64,000 nucleotides of DNA from Agarophyton chilense (lineage: Eukaryota; Rhodophyta; Florideophyceae; Gracilariales; Gracilariaceae), in the NCBI GenBank assembly GCA_030374765.1, contig JARGXX010000117.1, positions 248,001 through 312,000 on the forward strand, written 5' to 3'. A program made the translations under genes and the position numbers. The notes under the pieces are model-generated. The model ran no database searches and had not been told where the DNA came from. It saw nothing but the letters and a program-made list of their open reading frames with translations. Position 1 is the stretch's first letter, and the number at the start of each line of letters is the position of its first letter. Shown here piece after piece: positions 1 to 9,798 of this stretch.

Positions 1-615
1 TGCTGTTCTCAAAGTGACAGCGAACGGCCATGGTGTGGCAATATCGAAGGAAAGGGAAGAAAGATATGGCAAGTATTACTTCGTTGCGCTGGATTCCCCT
101 TTCGCTTCGATTTTCCCGTATTTCTTTTGTCCGATGAACGGTAACTTAACGGCAAACCTGTTGAAATAGACCAGTCGTGGGCCTCAAATATGTATCGGCC
201 TGGTAGATTTAGGAAGAATGTGTCAAGGACAAAACTTCACACCGCTGCAAGGCATCCCCGCCAGCGTGCGTGGATGGCGTGAGAATGCCTTTTTTAAAGA
301 ACGAACTTGGGAAACTTGATCCCGAAAAATGCAAGACAACGATGCAGCGCTGGCACGCAGCTAAAAGCTTGTGCCACGTCAATACAAGTACCAGGCAGTT
401 TGACCTCATATGAGGCCAGTTGTCCATTAGGGAATAGTTCGCTAGCTAAACTGCAATTGTACAAATATTCGGTGTTTTTTTCGCTCCCGTCTCTGCTGCC
501 GCCCATGGCTCTCTCTCTCTCTCTCTCTCTCTCTAGAGACTCTCTCTCTCAATAGTAAGGTAAAAGAATAGTTTGCTCTTCTGAGGGACGTAGTCGAGCA
601 ACACATTGTTCAGTC
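1..615. other. 5' flank without a supported gene
   Basis: No reading frame here looks coding. The stretch is the upstream flank of the GT92-like gene that starts at 616 and contains a CT microsatellite at 509-550. No clear TATA box or other core promoter element stands out. Confidence 0.5.
509..550. repeat. (CT)n microsatellite
   Basis: A run of 13 CT units (509-534) is followed, after TAGAGA, by another short CT run (540-550). It lies 66 bp upstream of the ATG at 616, so it probably sits in the 5' UTR or proximal promoter of the glycosyltransferase-like gene. Whether it has a regulatory role cannot be told. Confidence 0.9.
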
Positions 616-2422
616 ATGGCGAAGGCGAACAGTCGTCAAATTCAGCGACGCTTCCTTCAGAACAAATCTGAAGATTCAGTCTTCAAATTCCTACTTCTTC
701 TGGCAGTTCTCATAACTGTATCATCTCTCACTTTTATTCAGTTCGCCCTGACAAAGCTCACCAATGCCTCTGTATTCTCTGCTCGAAGAAGAAATGTCGT
801 ATCTCCTCCTCCATCAGTCTCAATATGGTCACCGAAAGCTTCGTGTTCTGGCACGTTCACCTCCGCAACTGCCGACCATTCAGATCCTCCATTCCCATCT
901 GTGGTGATCAGGGATGCAGTGGTAGACCATCGGTATCTATCAATGAGGCAATTCAAAGATGTCCATCCTTCGATACCGTTTACAAGGATAATTCTCTACA
1001 CTAGTGTTCACCTATCTACTTCTCTCACCCGTGAAGATGCAACAGCTCAATTGCTTGTGCAAAATAGCTCTTCCTTTTCTCTTCGAGCCCACGTTGACTA
1101 TGTCACTCGAGTTGATCCGTTTCTCATTCTGGGCCCTTACAAGTCAAAGAAGAAAACAAAGCGAGGTCATCAAGTCAGTGAATGGCAAGTTGCAGTATCG
1201 ATTAGGCCTGCTGCAGAAGAATCTGAGCTTACTCAAGACGAATTCACGCAGCAAATCAGAAGCCTTGCGAAAGAAAACGGTGCTGTTTTGTCACTCGTTC
1301 TGCCTCTCAAGCGATTTGATGGTGTCATACAGCGATTCGATCCTGCTTTCGATCTTGGATGCGTCACAGACTGGGAATCTCCTCATGTATATCCAGCGAA
1401 TGAAAAGCTAAATGGTGAACCTGAATGTTATTATGGACTAGGTGACGTGAGCGGTACACTTTTGGTTTCAGGAAGCGCTCTTTACGGTGTAAAGAAGACC
1501 GACCCCAGGTGCTACCGAGAAATAGCCCATTTCGCCGCGAGAGCGCTTCAAGGTCATCTACGATATGATACTGTTGCCATGTCAATTGTTGTGAATAATT
1601 CCTATTCTGATCGAGACATTGCGTGCGGCGATGACAACAAATGTCACGGTGTTATGCGTAAACGTAATTATGATTTATTGGAGAATGTGCGCAGAGTTGT
1701 TGAGAGTGTGTTCGACGAAATTTTGCTTGCTCGTCCCCTTTGGAACAGGTTGATTTTGGTTCCATATGGAAGGCTTGGAAGCGATGCAAACGGTACCGAG
1801 GCAAGCGACCCGGGTCGTTCCTCTCATCGCTATGGACAGTATCATGCCACTTTCTTCACATACGCAATGCTATCTCCATATTTCAAGGTAAGTGGAAAGG
1901 GATCGTTTTCGTGTTTCTCCCAAACCAGAAATTGCACCAAGATTTGCCCCATCTAACATCTCAAATGTGTCTTAGTGGGCTGTGAGCTATGATATGGACG
2001 AGTTCATAGCAAGAGTACCTTTCAAGAGAAGATATACAGTTTCTTCAGAAAATGCAGAAGATGTTCTGGATCGAGCGACGAGCAGCCTTCATGGATATGC
2101 ATACTTCACGTGGTTGAACTTTCTTGTTCCGGATAACTCATCTAATAAACTAACAGAAGAGATCATGAAAGGATCGATTCCAGTTCTAAATGGCGATAGA
2201 GACTGCTACGCTCTTGGACGAGATCCCACGGGGAAGTCTGCTGTTCGTTGTGATGTTGGACTAGGGTTTACTATACACAGACCTGTAATCAGACAGAAGA
2301 GTTCCGATCCAACGATACTGAATCAAATTCAAGGCGAAAGAAGGAGCAATAAGTTGAGAACATGGCATCCAAGAATCGGCCGCAGTAGCAGTAAGTGCAT
2401 TTTCGTTCCGAAAGGCATTTAA
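616..2422 (+). CDS. GT92-like (DUF23) type II membrane glycosyltransferase, two exons
   Basis: Exon 1 is 616-1887 (424 codons). A GT-AG intron at 1888-1975 (88 nt, donor GTAAGT, acceptor CTTAG) joins in frame to 1976-2422. The protein has a basic N-tail and one hydrophobic segment at about residues 24-46, followed by a lumenal region, which is a type II Golgi-like topology. Just across the splice junction the protein reads FKWAVSYDMDEF (residues about 423-434). This matches the 'W..x.DxDEF' metal/donor-binding block of glycosyltransferase family 92 (DUF23), and it is preceded by a GQYHATFFTYAM helix as in that family. Near the end, SKCIFVP resembles the family's late 'K.I.rP' block. The C-terminus is uncertain: a second GTAAGT at 2391 could be a donor, in which case the stop at 2422 would lie in an intron. 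The sugar specificity is unknown. Nothing nearby suggests a pathway partner. Confidence 0.72.
1888..1975 (+). other. Spliceosomal intron (88 nt)
   Basis: AAG|GTAAGT donor at 1888 and CTTAG| acceptor at 1975. Removing it restores one continuous frame through the DxDEF block of the GT92-like gene. Reading straight through instead ends at a stop inside the intron after an unconserved tail. Confidence 0.8.
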
Positions 2423-2439
2423 AGATAAACAAAGTACAT

Positions 2440-3040
2440 TCAAATCAAAGAGTCCTTGAGGACAGTTAGATTATTGCTGCTAAGTTTTGTTATTTTTCCC
2501 ATAATGTGGCGTACTGCCCCATATTTCGGAGGCTTCAGAAGACTCGCTAAGTGAAACAACTCTCTCTTTGAGGGAAGGCCATAAGCATTTATAACAGTAG
2601 ACACTAGCTGTAATGATCTTACGGTGTGGTTGTGTCTTTCCCGCTGTGCAGGAAGTTTTTGGAAACCATAGCCGTTCTTCGGAGGGCTTCTGACGACAAA
2701 CTGTTCGATGTGTAGAAGATCTCGTTCTTGGTTGAGGGTCAGTATTTGGCCCGAATCCGAGTGTTGTGACATGCTTATTACTTGAAACTAAGGCTTTTTT
2801 CATCTTCGTAAGCATGGGAAATGCTGAACTCCCTTGAGACCCCGTCGCAAATTCGTGTAGCTTCCTGAAGAAGTGACGTCGGGCACACCATGTGAAGAGG
2901 GATCGCATGGGCCCTAAACGTTTGTCAATCATTTGTGTTACAGATTCTGCTTCTATGTTACCGGAGAAAGCATCATACAGTTGCAACAGCGAGACACCAG
3001 TAGTTCTAGCATTTTCGTTCTTCCGTAAACGTATTGAACA
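2440..3040 (-). CDS. Unrecognised protein, two exons visible, 5' end open
   Basis: I do not recognise this protein. The exon on the right (3040-2782) reads through an Arg/His/Phe-rich segment (FRKLHEF). A 55-nt GT-AG intron at 2781-2727 has donor GTAATA, a clear branch-site-like TACTGAC and acceptor CAAG. It joins in frame, phase 1, to the last exon (2726-2440), which contains KNGYGFQKLPAQ and ends at a TAA. Together this gives roughly 180 residues, basic and with no signal peptide or membrane segment. No in-frame ATG is present before the upstream stop at 3041-3043. An AG acceptor there (GTTAG) suggests another 5' exon to the right that I could not place. The gene converges on the GT92-like gene with an 18-bp gap. 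It could also be a decayed gene fragment. Confidence 0.45.
2727..2781 (-). other. Putative 55-nt intron
   Basis: On the minus strand this has donor GTAATA, branch-like TACTGAC 15 nt before the 3' end, and acceptor CCAAG. Removal fuses two otherwise out-of-frame coding-like segments. It is shorter than the other introns in the window (88-101 nt). Confidence 0.5.
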
Positions 3041-4101
3041 CTAACTCATAGTGAAAACAGTTTTCCGAAGAAACTATGATGTGCAGAGAAAACGAGCGAG
3101 CTATCTTTTTGAGTTCAGCAGTCAAAAAGGAACTTCATGTCGATTTCGCATCTCCCTCTTCCAACTCGGAAAGACTTCCGCCTCAACTCTGTGCAGCCCA
3201 TGGAGAAGATGTGAGAGTGATTTCATATGCTTCTTTGGCATGCGCCAATGCCGTACTCTGCTTATCGAGGTCCCACGATTCCGAGAGAGGCGCGTTGTCC
3301 GATTGGCTCCTATGGTCGCCGTGGGGCAGTTGGTCTGCAGTGCTTGTTTGAGGAGAAGCGGCGAGTGCTGTGGATCACTCGTTGTAGATCGAGGCTCTTA
3401 AACAATTGCCTCGTTTGACGACTCTGTGGACAACTGCGGTCTGCACAGGTCTGATGTCAGAGAAATCCAACCTACTAGAGAAAAGAACAAGTACGAATGA
3501 ATAAAGATTACTTAGTAACGTCTTACATATCAGCAATATACCGGTCAATTCAGTAGCAAAATGTTCGGGAAGTGTAGGTATTTTGAGACAGTTCTTCAGT
3601 TCTGGGTTTTGATGATAAAAGAAATAAGAAGTAAATACGAAGAGTACAAGGACACTATCAATAGATTGCTTACATACTTAGCAAACGTATAAAACGCGAA
3701 TGCAGCATTGGAGAATCTTTGTGATGGAGATAATGAAGAAATAAGAACTCTTTTTGAAACGGACAATCTGGATTTTGGGCCTGCAGCGCCTTTTCAGGAC
3801 GCTGCAGGCTCGAAATCCTTCTGACAAGACGTCGAAGTGTACTTGAACATTCACCTTCGAGCCAGTTGAGAGGAAGACGTTGATCGACGTGCTTCTTGTT
3901 GATGATTTGGAGAAACACCTGAACAACCGTTCAACTACAGGTGGTACCAAACACCAACCACAAATGTTGTTCTTTGCTGTCAGTGTAACGCAGTCCGCCG
4001 GAATAATCAACCTCCATGACAAATTCGAAAGGCGCTGCACTCCAAAATGCACTGGGCGACAGTATTCGCATTCAAGTGATTCGAGGAGTTCATTGTCAGA
4101 A
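3041..4101. other. Intergenic or unresolved exon region
   Basis: Between the minus-strand gene and the Nudix gene no frame is convincing. Both strands of about 3080-3400 stay open for 80-115 codons. On the minus strand, patches at about 3180-3330 could be the missing 5' exon of the 2440-3040 gene, but no splice pair was identified. An in-frame ATG at 3964 is an alternative, longer start for the Nudix gene. Confidence 0.35.
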
Positions 4102-5076
4102 ATGCAAACTTTGTCCAACAATTTCTTCCTTAACACTAAATTGAGACGTCCTGATTTCCGTGGTTTTCCCAGCGATTACGATACTTTGATGAAAACTGCC
4201 GACGATTCATATCTTTTTCTTCCTTTGTGGAATGGTCACGTATTAATCGAAAACTGCAGGGTTGTCTTTTGGACCGCGCCTGAACTTCAATATTTTCTAA
4301 GTGAGAAAAGCCCTTCTGATGAGGCCCATCCCCTTATTGCCCGCTTGTGTGTAGCGAACAACCCTCCGACGAACTATGTCGCTGTGGATCTTTCCCCAAG
4401 GGAATTTCCATCTTCACCTGAAACGCAGCACGCGCTTCCAATGCGTCAGGCCTTTTCATTCCTCTCGGAAACTGATGCGACTATGGTCGCTCACGCGAAA
4501 ACCCTGATGGACTGGCATGCTTCTGCAATTTTTTGTTCGCAGTGCGGTGCCATGACGAGTGTAAAACACGGTGGAAATGCTCGGGTCTGCTACAACGCAG
4601 AATGTTCTACGCTAAATATATATCCTCGTGTCATGCCATCGGTCATCATCCTTGTAATTCGTCTGGACACGAATGAAGTTCTTCTAGGGCGGAAGGCTTC
4701 ATGGCCGAAGAACCGCTATTCCGTGATAGCTGGTTATGTCGAGATTTTTGAAAGTCTGGAACAAGCTGTGGCAAGAGAAGTGCACGAAGAAACTGGTGTC
4801 ATTGTTGATGAGAAATCTATCATGTATCACTCAAGCCAACCCTGGCCTAGTTTACCTCATGCAAGCCTGATGTCCGCTTTTCGGGCTTATGTGCAGAACG
4901 AACAACACGCCTGTATAAACGTGGACAAAAACGAGTTGGAAGATGCTAAATGGTTCGACCGTTACACATTGCGGAAACTACTTGACAAAGAAGGGGGCAT
5001 TACAATTCCTGGGCGCACCAGCGTTGCTCGCAGGTTGATATCAGATTGGCTAAGAGAGTCCGATGATTCAAGATAA
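4102..5076 (+). CDS. NAD(H) pyrophosphatase, Nudix family (NudC/NUDT12/13 type)
   Basis: This enzyme should hydrolyse NADH/NAD+ at the diphosphate to give NMN(H) and AMP. NudC relatives also remove NAD caps from RNA. Starting at 4102 it is 324 residues. The N-terminal NADH-pyrophosphatase domain begins at NNFFLNTKLRRPDFR. A four-Cys zinc ribbon follows at residues about 145-168 (CSQC...C...C), then the Nudix fold. The full Nudix box G-x5-E-x7-REVHEETGV is at about residues 211-233. Downstream, SQPWP at about residue 248 is the motif that separates NAD(H) pyrophosphatases from other Nudix enzymes. No ankyrin repeats are present, unlike animal NUDT12. The C-terminus is LRESDDSR, with no clear SKL-type peroxisomal signal. 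An in-frame ATG at 3964 would add 46 poorly conserved residues; I prefer 4102 because the domain starts immediately after it. Confidence 0.9.
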   Translation: MQTLSNNFFLNTKLRRPDFRGFPSDYDTLMKTADDSYLFLPLWNGHVLIENCRVVFWTAPELQYFLSEKSPSDEAHPLIARLCVANNPPTNYVAVDLSPREFPSSPETQHALPMRQAFSFLSETDATMVAHAKTLMDWHASAIFCSQCGAMTSVKHGGNARVCYNAECSTLNIYPRVMPSVIILVIRLDTNEVLLGRKASWPKNRYSVIAGYVEIFESLEQAVAREVHEETGVIVDEKSIMYHSSQPWPSLPHASLMSAFRAYVQNEQHACINVDKNELEDAKWFDRYTLRKLLDKEGGITIPGRTSVARRLISDWLRESDDSR

Positions 5077-5526
5077 TGGAAGACAGTAGTTCATTGGATG
5101 GGACGAGGCCGCAGAATACCCCAATTTTGGTGAGTGAAATGGAACAACAGAAATGGATGAAGCGGATCTTGTAGGTCACACTTGCAAATTGGGGTTCCCA
5201 TACGGTGAGATATCAACAGCTACTAGATGGATCTTGTAACGAGTCTTCACAAATCCCATTTGGCTCCTTTTTGTACCATCTCGGAGCCCTGCGGTACAGG
5301 AGCTGAATTGTTTTTTGAAAGGCACGCATATCTACCCTGTACAGTATATGCTTTTATTTCAAGTTTTTAAAAAACATTTCTCACGTCAAAGAAGGTTGCT
5401 ATGCATGATGTTGAAACGGTGGAAAATGTCGTGCTTCTTTACCGTTTCAAGAAGCAAAGTACAACAATTTAACAACGAAAGTCTCTACGAAAAACTCATA
5501 CTAAATCTTTATGCATTGAACTGGAG
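5077..5526. other. Intergenic spacer
   Basis: This is 450 bp between the Nudix and TBC genes, both on the plus strand. A reading frame open from 5315 to 5827 overlaps the TBC N-terminus out of frame, is Lys/Phe-rich, and looks spurious. It presumably carries the TBC promoter, but no motif is diagnostic. Confidence 0.5.
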
Positions 5527-7059
5527 ATGCCAATGCTCCCAATGGCCGCCGAGCCTGTCGGGGAACCGAAACACGTACGACCGAAGGATGATGAAGTTGC
5601 CGAACGTGGAAGTGATTGTCGACCTTGTGTTTATGAGCATTCTCATCAAAACCGTAGCAGTTTTTCTTCATTTCTTTCGAACTTCATTCTTGGACCAACT
5701 CGGAGAAAGTGGATTGCAAAGAAGAATTCTAATGATGGCAACGCAGAACAGGCTGATGCATTTCCGAAAGGAGGAGACCAATATGAATCGTCGGTTTATC
5801 TTTCAGAAGAAAAAGGTAGTGCCGTGAAAACTCCAAGAAGTAAAATTGATTCGAGAATACCTCATGTCGCTTTCCAATCTCAGAAAATGGATTTGTTGTT
5901 ACTTGATGAGCATCCCCAAATCGACCTCCTCAAGAAAACCGCTTGGAACGGATGCTCGTCCAAAAACAGAGCTCAAATTTGGCGTCTGTTGCTCGGATAC
6001 GAGCCCTTGGAATATAACAATAGGCACATTGTACTAGAAGCAAAGCGAGCCAAATATCGGGAGTACGTAAGACTCTTTTGCGAATCAGATACATGCCCAG
6101 ATTTTCGCAACTTTGGCCGCTTCGACAGTAGCGAATCTCAATGCCTTAAGAGCGAACCCCTTGATTTATGTGAACACAGTCGTCATGACCCTTCACTCCA
6201 TGATCTAGGTCTCTGTCGATTAACAGAGTCGAGTAGTTCGACACACTTTGCGTGCAGGACCCTTCGCCAGATTAATCTCGATTTACCACGGACTCGTCCT
6301 GATGTACCAATCTTTCATTTATCGCAAATAAGGAATATAATGCGAAGGGTTCTGTTCCTGCACAGCATGCTGCATCCAGGGAAAAGCTATGTTCAAGGTA
6401 TGAACGAGATCCTAACACCACTAGTTGTTGTGTACGTCAGCAATCTGATCAAAGTTCCTAGCGAGAAAGGGGTCGAGGATTTCTTGAAGAGAAGAGCGCT
6501 GCCTTCGTATGTGAGGGAAAGGAAGTTGGATGCTGCAGAGGCGGATATTTTCTGGGTCTTTTCGCAACTAGTGTCATTTGTCGAAGATAATTTCATATCG
6601 GAACAGCCGGGAATTTTGAAACGGATATCACGACTACATCAGATAGTGTCTAGCGTTGATCCAACTCTGGCATCACATCTCACCAGCGTTGAGGTAGAGT
6701 TTTTGCAATTCGCCTACAGATGGATGAACTGTTTGCTAATGAGGGAGCTCCCACTTCCTTTAGTTGTCCATGTTTGGGATGCTTTGTTGGCAGAAGATGA
6801 CGGTGTTTCCGATTTGCTCGTATATCTGTGTGCTGCTCTCATGGTCCATTTCAGCGACGCGCTGTTGTCAATGGACTTCGAGGAAGCAATACTTTTCCTT
6901 CAGCACTTGCCGACAAAGGAGTGGACAGAAACTAACATTGACGAAATGCTGAGCCAGGCATACCAATGGAAAGAGACTCTAGGCCTCGAAAGTCTTGCTC
7001 TTCCTCTGCCAAGGACTCCATCTGTTACTGATGTGAAAAGGTATGCTCGAGTATCTTGA
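5527..7059 (+). CDS. TBC-domain Rab GTPase-activating protein (TBC1D22/Gyp1-like)
   Basis: A 510-residue protein that should accelerate GTP hydrolysis on a Golgi/endosomal Rab. Residues 1-120 are polar and likely disordered. A family-specific block at about 124-180 (LLLDEHPQIDLLKKTAWNG, then WRLLLGYEP) matches the Gyp1/TBC1D22 lead-in, where a short disordered insert interrupts the TBC domain (about 190-240). The catalytic dual fingers are intact: the arginine finger IxxDxxR is I249-D252-R255, and the glutamine finger YVQG has Gln at about 290. The C-terminal part keeps the RWMNCLLMREL and VWDALLAED helices typical of TBC domains. Single exon, ATG at 5527. The domain is complete, so activity is expected. 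The exact Rab substrate (Rab1/Ypt1-like for Gyp1) is inferred from the family only. Confidence 0.9.
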   Translation: MPMLPMAAEPVGEPKHVRPKDDEVAERGSDCRPCVYEHSHQNRSSFSSFLSNFILGPTRRKWIAKKNSNDGNAEQADAFPKGGDQYESSVYLSEEKGSAVKTPRSKIDSRIPHVAFQSQKMDLLLLDEHPQIDLLKKTAWNGCSSKNRAQIWRLLLGYEPLEYNNRHIVLEAKRAKYREYVRLFCESDTCPDFRNFGRFDSSESQCLKSEPLDLCEHSRHDPSLHDLGLCRLTESSSSTHFACRTLRQINLDLPRTRPDVPIFHLSQIRNIMRRVLFLHSMLHPGKSYVQGMNEILTPLVVVYVSNLIKVPSEKGVEDFLKRRALPSYVRERKLDAAEADIFWVFSQLVSFVEDNFISEQPGILKRISRLHQIVSSVDPTLASHLTSVEVEFLQFAYRWMNCLLMRELPLPLVVHVWDALLAEDDGVSDLLVYLCAALMVHFSDALLSMDFEEAILFLQHLPTKEWTETNIDEMLSQAYQWKETLGLESLALPLPRTPSVTDVKRYARVS

Positions 7060-9309
7060 TAAATTGTCAGATATTCGATGAGTAAGCAGATGTCTCTGTC
7101 ATGTCATGAAGTGAAGCAGATGGAAAAGTTCCAAACAGTTTATTGTATCGCTTCTCGTGTCGGAAAGTTTTCATAAATGTAAGTTGCGAAGATTGTAACG
7201 ATACAACAGAATCAGAGGGATAGAGCGAGCCATGCTCTGCAAGGTATACTGCCAGTACCCGATGCCTCTATGCCGTTCCCATCTACTTGTGATTTGATGC
7301 ATGTACACCTCAACTTGTTAACGTTTTATTGTAGATACGATACCCTATGCATAGACTTTCTCATTCTTGGCACGGTGAGATTTTCAGTAGTGAAGATACT
7401 GATAAATCAGAAATTTTCTCGACCTCGCTCTCTCTGAAAGAAGAGAGAATTACTTAAGAAGTCGGCGTCTGCATTCCTCTAAAGATTCGCGGGCATCATC
7501 TGCCATACCACATTGCACTCCATTAAGAAGTTAATCTGCACGATCGTGGCCACGGTCACGTGCAGCGCCAAGTTGTCATCCTTTCTAGAGACTTGTTCAA
7601 AACAACAATGGTAAATGAAATGGTATGCAGACAGGAACAAGGGAAAGACGGCGATGATTTCCTGTAATTAATTTCTATCGCAACTGCAAACATCTTCGAG
7701 GCTGAAGGCTTCACTTGTCCAATGGCAACATAACAACTCAGTGGGCGTTACACCGCTGAAGATCAGTTATTAGTTTCTGTGATACGAGGAAGCTTTGTTG
7801 GTGTCGGAGATTCCTATCCAGGCCTCGCGCGTTACGGGAAATGAGCGTACACGTCTGCTAAAAAGAAGAAGAGGAAAGGAAGGCCAACATGCAAGCACGT
7901 CATCCATAGCCCCAATAGGTCAGACTACTTTGGAGACCCGAACGCAAATCCTTTTCGCCTCCCTCTATTTTCAGGTAAGGCATGCACAACACGGGAAGGC
8001 GGATGGCATGTGCTAATAGCAAATTCATGTAAACGCATGAACCATCTTCAAAAGGCTTCAAAATCTGGAAGTTAGCTATTACTTCATATTGCATCCGTAG
8101 TGGCTCTATTATGTTTCTTGTTCTGTCTGTGTTTGACGGAAGCTATGCAATAATTCCTCGTTCTCGCAAGGGCTAGCTTTAGAACTAAAAGTTTTCGCGG
8201 TGAGAAATACAAAAGTGACCTGTTGCTTTCTTCGCAAGATGTAGCAGCTAAGTGAGCAGTACGATTATTTTCATCTCTTCTCTTTACCGCCTGAAGCTCC
8301 CAATTACTTGTCGCCAAGAGGAGTTGGTGAAATTTTTTTCTTTCTTGAAGAAAACGAATACATTCACGGGCGTTCCATAATCAAGGTATCCATCTAACTC
8401 GGACGTTCCAGTGCGGATGTGCTCTTTCGTTTAAGAAAGATTGTGACAATGTCTATTGCGCTGCCCGCTGACGAACGCAAGAAGTCGTGAAACTCTTCGC
8501 GGTCAACTAGGAAGCAAGCAGAAGACAATTAGAAAACTTACATTGATGGTTCAGAAAAGATTCAGGTCTTCTTGAGGGGAAAAATTGTCTGTAGGATGGA
8601 ACTCTGGTGTGTGAGGAATTAGAACATAGCGTCCACAGCCAAGAAAAAGGAAGAAGAAAGACTTCAACTTGAGCGGGTAGTAGCTCGTGGTTACCGTTCT
8701 AAAACTGACTGGGACCTGGGAAGATATCCAATCCACCTTGGTGGTCAACACGCGGACAAAGTGCACAGACTCAGAAGGTCTTTGACAATGTGTGATACAT
8801 TGTCAAAGACCTTCTGAGATACATCGTGTATCATTGGTTTTATTTTGCCTATGTCATGAATTGCGCCTGTCTTTGTCTGAGGATATGTGAGATCTGCGTA
8901 GTACGGCACAATGGAAGTTGTTACTGTCGCTTTTTCTACGAACCTGGATATCCTCAATCCTATATCGCTTACCAGACTACTACATATTTGCGTCACATTC
9001 GGGCCGAAAACAACCGTAAAGCTTCATGGCGTCGTGCGACGGCTTTCAAGGCATGCATTTGGCATTGGCAGATCTTAACTTTCTGGCCAAAACACAAATG
9101 ACAATGTCTGATGTCGTTTCGAAACAAAGCGTAGAATACGATAAATACTATACGGGCAAAAAAGTTTCGCTTTGTGATGAGCAAGATCGTGATACCTGTT
9201 CAGTTTTTGCTTGACTATATTTTCTTTCTAACAGGATTTCGCTTCACAAAGGAGTGCAGATATAAATATCAGCAGACTTGAACGTGGCGTTTGGCTTCTT
9301 GATCGAGCC
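7060..9309. other. Gene-poor spacer containing a perfect hairpin
   Basis: No supported gene. Reading frames up to about 90 codons on both strands look random. The only structured feature I see is the 21-bp inverted repeat at 8770-8818. Confidence 0.5.
8770..8818. repeat. Perfect 21-bp inverted repeat with 7-nt loop
   Basis: Arms 8770-8790 and 8798-8818 are perfectly complementary and are separated by TGTGATA. The arm begins CTCAGAAGGTCTTTGACA. It is not flanked by a T-run and lies in a gene-free spacer. It could be a foldback/MITE core, a small-RNA precursor or a replication-slippage product. The sequence shows only the hairpin. Confidence 0.9.
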
Positions 9310-9798
9310 GTGCACATAACGATGAAATGGGTCTTTTGTCGCACGACGATATCGAGTGCACACGCTTCAGACATGAAATCCGAGAATGAAAAGGTTTTGA
9401 ACGACAACTCGAACACGGTCTGTTCCATTGGCGTGCACACACTAGGAAAGTCAGAATGCAAGCATGCATTCATTAAGACAAATCTTGAGAACAGGTTGGC
9501 AGACGACACGATGGGCAAGTGCGAAGAAGTGGCAAACTCTCAAATTCCAAGAATAGGTGACAATCTGCTGCGTGACTCACACAATCAGCATAGAGAACTG
9601 ATTCTGAAGGAGTTTGACATGAATAATTCGTATGGACCATGCTCTGGAACGACGCGCATCGCGCGTTTACATCGCGCAAAGCACTTTGGAATTGAAGTTG
9701 GACACAGCTTAGAACATGCAGTGGAGGAAGATGAACATTGCTCGCAAGTCAAAGTGGAAGGTAAAGGTCAAGTGGCATGGCTGTATGACGCAAATTAA
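9310..9798 (+). CDS. Hypothetical ORF, 162 residues
   Basis: I do not recognise it. It opens with an ATG (MHITMKWVFCRTT), is hydrophilic and His/Glu/Asn-rich, and has no signal peptide, membrane segment or repeat that I can see. It is the longest open frame between the TBC gene and the Q-rich gene. Its composition is compatible with coding, but it could equally be a chance frame or one exon of a larger gene. No neighbour informs a role. Confidence 0.22.
   Translation: MHITMKWVFCRTTISSAHASDMKSENEKVLNDNSNTVCSIGVHTLGKSECKHAFIKTNLENRLADDTMGKCEEVANSQIPRIGDNLLRDSHNQHRELILKEFDMNNSYGPCSGTTRIARLHRAKHFGIEVGHSLEHAVEEDEHCSQVKVEGKGQVAWLYDAN

Noticed and set aside
3051-3418. Three overlapping plus-strand frames of 63-116 codons
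   Set aside because: They overlap each other in different frames and no domain is visible. The opposite strand is equally open, so neither can be called.
5315-5827. 170-codon frame upstream of the TBC gene
   Set aside because: It overlaps the TBC N-terminus in another frame, is compositionally odd and ends without any domain.
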